Made by a program: the position numbers and the translations under genes
Shown: piece after piece, positions 58,945 to 64,000 of the stretch
Numbering within the stretch: the stretch's first letter is position 1
Layout of the letters: the number at the start of each line of letters is the position of its first letter
The notes under the pieces: model-generated
Seen by the model: only the letters and a program-made list of their open reading frames with translations
Databases searched by the model: none
Told to the model about the DNA's origin: nothing
NCBI RefSeq assembly: GCF_002831665.1
Contig: NZ_CP025118.1
Location: 3,410,001-3,474,000, forward strand
Length of the DNA: 64,000 bases
Direction of reading: 5' to 3'
DNA from: Lacinutrix sp. Bg11-31
GTDB lineage: Bacteria > Bacteroidota > Bacteroidia > Flavobacteriales > Flavobacteriaceae

Positions 58945-59057
58945 TGGTTTGTTGCGTGTTTCAAGCAACTAATTTAGTAAATAATTACCGACCAAGAAAG
59001 TCCGCGAGGACTTTCGCAAATAGGCAATAAGCCAGCAATAAATTATATACGGTGTTG
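58931..59057 (+). repeat. folded intergenic element with a G-U-rich terminal stem and GNRA hairpin
   Basis: Bases 58938-58955 (TTGTATATGGTTTGTTGC) pair along all 18 positions with 59035-59052 when G-U pairs are allowed in the plus-strand RNA. The interior holds GAAAGTCC GCGA GGACTTTC (58996-59015, an 8-bp stem with a GNRA-type loop) and GGC AATAA GCC (59023-59033). It lies between the two bracketed genes. Confidence 0.55.
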
Positions 59058-59654
59058 TAAGTAGTATTTTTGGTTTATTTTCATTTGTAACTCGAAATTT
59101 CATCATATTTCCAATTCGTTAGATTTAGCTTTTTGAAGGCTTTAAATACTTTCCGTTTTTTTAGTTCCAACATAATCACACCACAATCCGCACTTGTTCC
59201 ATACAATGCTTGTCTATTATCATTTGTCCATATTTCCAATTTTCGAATATTATTTTCCGTAATTAGTTCAGTTATAGAATCTGTTAGTTCAGAATTTATT
59301 GGGTTTTCAACACGGAATGCGATTAAATCATTCTTATGTTTTACCAAGTAAAGTGGTTTACAAAATCCTTTAGTTCTAATTTTACGAATACTGTCCAGTT
59401 TTGGAAATCTCGATACAGTTATTCCGTCTGAAAAACTCCATTCAATATATACATTTACGTCATTAGTCAGCCGATTATTTATCAATTCAATTTTTTCGGC
59501 AAGTATTTCAGTCTCGTTTAGCGATTCAAACCATAATTCGTTTTCATTTTCAGTCAAAATAAGTTTTTCATTTTGAGCTAAAATTCCAATAGAATTTAGA
59601 ATTAAAAATGTGAGCAAAAAGTGTTTTTTCATATTACTTACAACTCGTTATATA
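59044..59654. repeat. matched inverted arms around the second orphan gene
   Basis: Left arm 59044-59067 (TATATACGGTGTTGTAAGTA...) and right arm 59631-59654 (ATATTACTTACAACTCGTTA...) are inverted copies with 20 of 24 positions equal (shared core GTTGTAAGTA). The right arm begins within the start codon of the gene. The arm sequence differs from that of the neighbouring unit except for the common TATATA...GTTG part. Confidence 0.6.
59081..59632 (-). CDS. secreted protein of unknown function
   Basis: The 183-residue precursor has a signal peptide (1-19, LILNSIGILAQ) and a mixed alpha/beta mature part. It ends with NDNRQALYGTSADCGVIMLELKKRKVF, faintly like the plug-domain strand (GxxGxxGVILI) of TonB receptors; that likeness is too short to rely on. 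No catalytic motif. The gene is isolated between inverted arms and a folded element, and no operon partner exists. Confidence 0.7.
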   Translation of the reverse strand: MKKHFLLTFLILNSIGILAQNEKLILTENENELWFESLNETEILAEKIELINNRLTNDVNVYIEWSFSDGITVSRFPKLDSIRKIRTKGFCKPLYLVKHKNDLIAFRVENPINSELTDSITELITENNIRKLEIWTNDNRQALYGTSADCGVIMLELKKRKVFKAFKKLNLTNWKYDEISSYK

Positions 59655-59732
59655 GTAACTTTTATTAACTATATCCCGTAAATTTAACAGGATATAGGAA
59701 CTTTTATGTTACTGTTATCCCGTAAAGATAAC
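59655..59732. repeat. two imperfect direct repeats, each with a palindrome
   Basis: 59655-59688 and 59697-59732 are related (AACTTTTAT...ATCCCGTAAA...AAC). The first holds CTATATCC/GGATATAG (59669-59697), the second GTTATC/GATAAC (59714-59732). They lie directly outside the right arm of the second bracketed gene. Confidence 0.5.
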
Positions 59733-59759
59733 TTTTTTATTATTGTGTAAAATGAGTTT

Positions 59760-60737
59760 TTATTTCTTCCTTTCTATCACATAATTCACCATCAATTCTA
59801 AAGAAGATCTATAGTCAGAATCTGGGAATTGTTGTAGTATTTGTAGGGCTTCAGCTTGAAAGGTTTTCATTTTTGTAACAGCATATTCTAAGCCTCCATT
59901 ATTTTTAACAAAAGCAATCACTTCGTTTACACGTTTCTTGTCTTTGTTATGGTTTTTAATAGAATTGATAACCCATTTCTTTTCCTTTTTACTCACGGTA
60001 TTAAGAACGTGAATAAGTGGTAAAGTCATTTTTTGTTCTTTTATGTCTATACCTACAGGTTTACCAATGCTTTTCGAACCATAATCGAACAAGTCGTCTT
60101 TTATTTGAAATGCCATGCCTATAAGCTCCCCAAACTTACGCATGGTTTCAACATCTGGAGAGTTTGGCTTTACAGAAGCAGCACCAAGACTACAGCAAGC
60201 TGCAATTAGGGTTGCTGTTTTTTGTCTTATTATTTCGTAATAAATATCTTCAGTAATATCTAGTCGTCTGGCTTTTTCAATTTGAAGTAATTCGCCTTCA
60301 CTCATTTCTCTTACTGCAACAGAGATAATTTTAAGCAAGTCGAAATCTTCATTGTCTATAGAAAGCAGTAAGCCTTTAGATAATAAATAATCGCCAATAA
60401 GTACTGCTATTTTGTTTTTCCAAAGGGCATTAATACTAAAGAAACCACGACGTTTATTACTATCGTCTACAACGTCATCATGCAGTAAAGTTGCTGTATG
60501 TATTAGTTCTATAACAGATGCTCCTCTGTAAGTTCTGTCTTTAACGTCTCCATTAGATACCATTTTAGCAACTAGAAATACGAACATTGGTCGCATTTGC
60601 TTGCCTTTTCGGTTTACTATGTAGTGGGTAATACGGTTTAATAAAGCAACTTTAGAAGCCATAGCTAAGCGGAACTTTTTTTCAAAAAGGTCCATTTCGT
60701 AAGCGATGGGTTGTTTTATTTGTTCAGTTATTTTCAA
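59760..60737 (-). CDS. polyprenyl diphosphate synthase
   Basis: The 325-residue all-helical prenyltransferase has the first Asp-rich motif LLHDDVVDD and the second QIKDDLFDY, plus GKQMRPMFVFLVAK (Lys/Arg diphosphate site). It condenses isopentenyl diphosphate with allylic primers to a long-chain product, most likely the menaquinone side-chain precursor in this phylum. Chain length cannot be given from sequence. Confidence 0.92.
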   Translation of the reverse strand: MKITEQIKQPIAYEMDLFEKKFRLAMASKVALLNRITHYIVNRKGKQMRPMFVFLVAKMVSNGDVKDRTYRGASVIELIHTATLLHDDVVDDSNKRRGFFSINALWKNKIAVLIGDYLLSKGLLLSIDNEDFDLLKIISVAVREMSEGELLQIEKARRLDITEDIYYEIIRQKTATLIAACCSLGAASVKPNSPDVETMRKFGELIGMAFQIKDDLFDYGSKSIGKPVGIDIKEQKMTLPLIHVLNTVSKKEKKWVINSIKNHNKDKKRVNEVIAFVKNNGGLEYAVTKMKTFQAEALQILQQFPDSDYRSSLELMVNYVIERKK

Positions 60738-60825
60738 AAGAAAAATTTCAGTGTTACAAAGCTACTGATAAAAAGTGAATAGTTAATAGTGAAAAGTGAG
60801 AAGTGAATAGTTATAAAAAATTAGT

Positions 60826-60850
60826 GGATTCCTGCTTTCGCAGGAATGAC
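60826..60850 (+). repeat. lone GGATTCCTG...CAGGAATGAC repeat
   Basis: GATTCCTGC TTTC GCAGGAATGAC, the same family as at 39781 and 44765; the only copy outside the 29.6-45 kb block. Just upstream (about 60776-60812) is a simple GTGAATAGT/GTGAAAAGTG tract. Confidence 0.75.
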
Positions 60851-60911
60851 AAAAAGAACAATAAAATAGTGTGTGAATTCGAGGAAAAATTATTTTTAGC
60901 AACAGCTAATA

Positions 60912-62186
60912 TTACCACTCATTAATTCGATTAGAATCTAGTTTTACAAAAATGAATACTAGAATAGTAAATCCCCAAAGTCCAGAACCTCCATAACTAA
61001 ATAGAGGTAATGGAATACCAATAGTAGGTATTAAGCCCATAACCATACCAATATTAATTAGAAAATGTATAAATAATATGGCTCCAACCGAATAACCATA
61101 GACACGACTAAATTGAGATTTCTGGAGTTCGGCTAAATGTAATATGCGCAAAATAAGAAGTACAAAAACAAGAACAACACCAAAACTGCCTATAAATCCC
61201 CATTCTTCACCTACAGTTGTAAAAATATAGTCTGTATGCTGTTCTGGGACAAATTTACCTGTAGTACGTGTGCCTTCCATAAAACCTTTTCCTTTCCAAC
61301 CACCAGCACTAATTGCTTTTTCGCTTTCTAAGAGGTTGTAAGCAGCTTCTTTTTTCATTTTTTCTAGCTTTCCTGCGTCTTTTTCAAGGCTTAGCCAAAT
61401 GGTAATTCTATCTTTTTGATGGAAAGGTAGAAGCGTGTCGTAAGCAAAACGAACAACAAATGAAATTAATAATGCAATGGTTAAAGTGATTACTGGTTGA
61501 AAAAATGATGGTTTTTTCTTTTTAGAAAAATAATAACCAAACACAATAACAGCAGAAACAAGCATGGTGATAACGACTCCAAATTTTAAAGCGCAGATGG
61601 CTAAAACTATTAAAAGAGAACCAATAATTAAATAAATTTTTGGTAAGCCTTCGCGATATAATACAAAGAAAAAGGCGCCATATACTAGCGTACTTCCTGC
61701 ATCTTTTTGCAATAAAATAAGAAATGCTGGTATGATAATAATGCCGAAAATGCGAATTTGATGCTTAAATTGCCTTATGTCTGTTTGTAAATCGCTTACG
61801 TATTTTGCAACAGCTAAAGCCGTTGCGGCTTTGGCAAATTCACTTGGTTGTAAGGTCATGCCTCCTAAGTCGTACCAGGACGTTGCGCCATTAATAGTCT
61901 TTCCAAAGATGAATAACCCAACTAAGGAGAGCAGAGAAGCAAAATAGATAACACTAGAAAAACGCTCGTAAAACTTAGCGTCTATAGATAAAATAAGAAT
62001 TATTAGTAGAACCGAAAGGATAATAAATATAAGCTGTTTGCCATAAAACTCTGTAAAACTAAAGTAGTCGATAATTTCACCTGAATGAGAAGCAGATAAA
62101 ATATTTAACCAACCAAAACCTGCTAGCATAAAGAAAAGCATGATGGTAATCCAATCGAATTTGAAATGTCTATCAGTTTGTCTCAT
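60912..62186 (-). CDS. rodA: rod-shape peptidoglycan glycosyltransferase RodA
   Basis: The 424-residue SEDS protein has about ten membrane segments, with MTLQPSEFAKAATALAVAKY and KDAGSTLVYGAFFFVLYREG in the middle, FVPEQHTDYIFTTVGEEWGFIGS, and GIPLPLFSYGGSG at the end. With PBP2 it polymerises lateral-wall peptidoglycan. It starts 5 bases after the mrdA stop; the pair normally follows mreBCD. Confidence 0.96.
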   Translation of the reverse strand: MRQTDRHFKFDWITIMLFFMLAGFGWLNILSASHSGEIIDYFSFTEFYGKQLIFIILSVLLIILILSIDAKFYERFSSVIYFASLLSLVGLFIFGKTINGATSWYDLGGMTLQPSEFAKAATALAVAKYVSDLQTDIRQFKHQIRIFGIIIIPAFLILLQKDAGSTLVYGAFFFVLYREGLPKIYLIIGSLLIVLAICALKFGVVITMLVSAVIVFGYYFSKKKKPSFFQPVITLTIALLISFVVRFAYDTLLPFHQKDRITIWLSLEKDAGKLEKMKKEAAYNLLESEKAISAGGWKGKGFMEGTRTTGKFVPEQHTDYIFTTVGEEWGFIGSFGVVLVFVLLILRILHLAELQKSQFSRVYGYSVGAILFIHFLINIGMVMGLIPTIGIPLPLFSYGGSGLWGFTILVFIFVKLDSNRINEW

Positions 62187-62191
62187 TACCT

Positions 62192-64000
62192 TTATAACTT
62201 AATTTTAGCTTCTTCAGGTAAATCAATAACTTCTTCCATTGGAATAACTTGATATTGCGATCCACGATTAATTTGAAATGGCTCTCCAGAATATGGTTTT
62301 GCATATTCGTTTTCTAAACTATGTGTTAATAGCCATGTTTCTAAGTCTTTTCTACTAATCGTTTTGTTAACGTATTTCTCAATCATTAAACTAGCAATTT
62401 TACCAGCGAATCTACTTCCAAAATACCCGTTTTCTACAAATACTGCTAAAGCTATTTTAGGATTGTCTTTTGGAGCGAAAGCAACAAAAATTGAGTGGTC
62501 TGTTAATTGAGTTCTTACGCTATCGATTATTGCATAATTTTCAACAGTACCAGTTTTTCCGCAGATATCTAGACCTTTTACTTGCAGACTACTTGCTGTT
62601 CCTTTTTTGTAAACTTGTAGCATGCCTTCTATAACAGGTTCAAAATGCTGTTTATCTATTGTTGTGTATTTTGGTTTGGTAAAATTTTCTGGTAGCGATT
62701 CTCCTTCAATAGATTTTACAATATGAGGCGTGTAATAGTAACCTCTATTTGCAATAGCAGCAATCATATTTGCTAATTGTATTGGTGTAGTAGAAACTTC
62801 TCCTTGACCAATGGCATTAGAAATAGTATAGGTAGAGTAAAACTCTCTTGGATAAGCGTATTTATAGTACTTTCTGTCTGGTATTCTTCCTTTTTGGCCA
62901 ACAACCAAATCATTATTTAAATATTTACCAAGTCCAAAACTTTTTACATGTTTACTCCAATGGTCTATGCCTTCCGATGCGTTACCGTCTTTATCTAATA
63001 TTCTTCTATAAACAGTAGCAAAATAAGCGTTACAAGATTTTTGAATACCTAAAACCATATCTCTCGATCCACCTCCACAATGACAGCCCATAAAACGATT
63101 TCCGTATTTATAGCCGTGATGACATGCTATTTTTTCGCTTGTCGATATTACACCTTCTTGCAATGCCACAAGTGCATTCATTAGTTTAAAAGGAGAACCA
63201 GGATTGTATACACCTTGTAGACTTCTATTAAATAACGGCTTAGCTATTGTATCTCTAATTAGCTTATTAAAGTTCTTAGAGCGTTTTCTTCCTACTAAAT
63301 CATTAGGATTGTATGTTGGAGCAGCAATCATAGCTAAAATTTCGCCTGTACTAGGTTCTATCGCAATTATTCCACCTCGTTTGTTTTGCATTAACCATTC
63401 TCCATAGGCTTGAAGATCTGAATCTATGGTTATTTTTATGTCCTTTCCTTGTTCTGGAATGGTATCATATTCACCTTCTTTGTAAGGGCCAATATTTCTA
63501 TTAAATCTATCTTTTTGAATAAATTTTATGCCTTTTCTACCGCGAAGAATGGTGTCGTAAGATTTCTCAACACCTTGCTTTCCCATTAAATCACCCATTT
63601 TATAATAAGGGTCATTTGCTATGTCTCTATTATTTACTTCTCCAATATCTCCTAATACATTGGCTCCAATGGTTGTTTCGTATTGACGTAAAGAACGTTT
63701 CTGAATATGAAAACCAGTGAATTTCCTCATTTTTTCTTGAAGTACTGCATAATCTTCTTTAGATAAATGCGAAACAAAAGGCGAAGGTAATCGCCAAGAA
63801 TAATGTTTGGCTTTTTTTAATTGCTTATCAAAACGTTCCTTATCGATTTTTAACAATCGGCAAAACTCTAAAGTATCTAATGGTTCTACTTCTCTGGGTA
63901 TAACCATAACATCGTAAGAAGGTTGGTTTGCTACTAAAAGGGTTCCATTTCTATCGTAAACAAAGCCTCTTTTTGGGTAGTCGTAAACCTTTCTAATAGC
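62192..64000 (-). CDS. mrdA: penicillin-binding protein 2 (5' end outside the window)
   Basis: The frame is open from the window edge to the stop at 62192 (602 residues visible). The upstream codons read YPKRGFVYDRNGTLLVANQPSYDVMVIPREV, the PBP2 dimerisation-domain start, so the ATG at 63907 is internal. Catalytic motifs: SxxK in PGSPFK, SCN, and GKTGT. This class B transpeptidase cross-links wall peptidoglycan with RodA. Only a short N-terminal piece with the membrane anchor, probably about 25-35 residues, is missing. Confidence 0.95.
   Translation of the reverse strand, partial: AIRKVYDYPKRGFVYDRNGTLLVANQPSYDVMVIPREVEPLDTLEFCRLLKIDKERFDKQLKKAKHYSWRLPSPFVSHLSKEDYAVLQEKMRKFTGFHIQKRSLRQYETTIGANVLGDIGEVNNRDIANDPYYKMGDLMGKQGVEKSYDTILRGRKGIKFIQKDRFNRNIGPYKEGEYDTIPEQGKDIKITIDSDLQAYGEWLMQNKRGGIIAIEPSTGEILAMIAAPTYNPNDLVGRKRSKNFNKLIRDTIAKPLFNRSLQGVYNPGSPFKLMNALVALQEGVISTSEKIACHHGYKYGNRFMGCHCGGGSRDMVLGIQKSCNAYFATVYRRILDKDGNASEGIDHWSKHVKSFGLGKYLNNDLVVGQKGRIPDRKYYKYAYPREFYSTYTISNAIGQGEVSTTPIQLANMIAAIANRGYYYTPHIVKSIEGESLPENFTKPKYTTIDKQHFEPVIEGMLQVYKKGTASSLQVKGLDICGKTGTVENYAIIDSVRTQLTDHSIFVAFAPKDNPKIALAVFVENGYFGSRFAGKIASLMIEKYVNKTISRKDLETWLLTHSLENEYAKPYSGEPFQINRGSQYQVIPMEEVIDLPEEAKIKL

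Noticed and set aside
57943..59654. Insertion sequence or integron
   Set aside because: No transposase or integrase gene, and the arms lack a clear attC core or IS-like termini with target duplication.

Overview
The window is AT-rich and reads as chromosomal DNA of a marine-type flavobacterium (Bacteroidota, Flavobacteriaceae). The evidence is the gliding genes gldB/gldC, a type IX secretion (T9SS) C-terminal sorting domain, many Bacteroidota promoters (TAnnTTTG at -7) and typical flavobacterial families (DUF4136, DUF4230, GSCFA, OMP_b-brl_3, fused E1 alpha/beta). No tRNA, rRNA, insertion sequence, prophage or CRISPR array was seen.

Layout. 1-2.8 kb: a GbsR-type regulator with an operon (membrane protein, methyltransferase, DoxX-like); the same palindrome lies before the regulator and before the operon. 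2.0-9.4 kb: a LAS-type metallopeptidase, an M3 oligopeptidase, an intergenic region with two likely small RNAs, purK-purE, an HPRT-adenylate kinase fusion and obg. 9.5-14.7 kb: envelope and methyltransferase genes, era and der. 15.1-19.0 kb: an outer-membrane receptor-like barrel and two tandem OmpA-like paralogues. 19.0-22.9 kb: an operon M23 peptidase-MerR-LemA-TPM-TPM, then a lone TPM lipoprotein. 23.0-27.8 kb: alaS, GSCFA, DUF4230 and rhodanese genes.

27.9-41.3 kb is a phenylacetate catabolic cluster: TetR regulator, paaE, paaA, paaB, paaC, paaD (ring-epoxidising complex), paaG, paaH, paaI, paaJ, paaZ, a second crotonase (probably paaF) and paaY. Together they would take phenylacetyl-CoA through epoxide, oxepin and ring opening to acetyl-CoA and succinyl-CoA; the ligase paaK is not in the window. 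41.3-47.0 kb is a branched-chain amino acid module: Lrp regulator, 2-oxo acid dehydrogenase E2, ilvE and fused E1. The spacers of these two modules are filled with short dispersed palindromic repeats of several families, and one copy sits in frame inside paaH.

47.1-53.1 kb: rlmN, gldC-gldB, nadE, an atypical response regulator and dnaG. 53.3-57.7 kb: a T9SS-exported lectin-like adhesin and an ECF sigma / anti-sigma / outer-membrane protein operon with a predicted ECF promoter and a 21-bp inverted repeat in its leader. 57.9-59.7 kb: two orphan secreted-protein genes, one broken by an in-frame stop, each bracketed by its own matched inverted repeats and separated by a folded element; this cassette-like arrangement is the most unusual part of the window. 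59.8-64 kb: a polyprenyl diphosphate synthase, rodA and mrdA (PBP2, cut by the window end).
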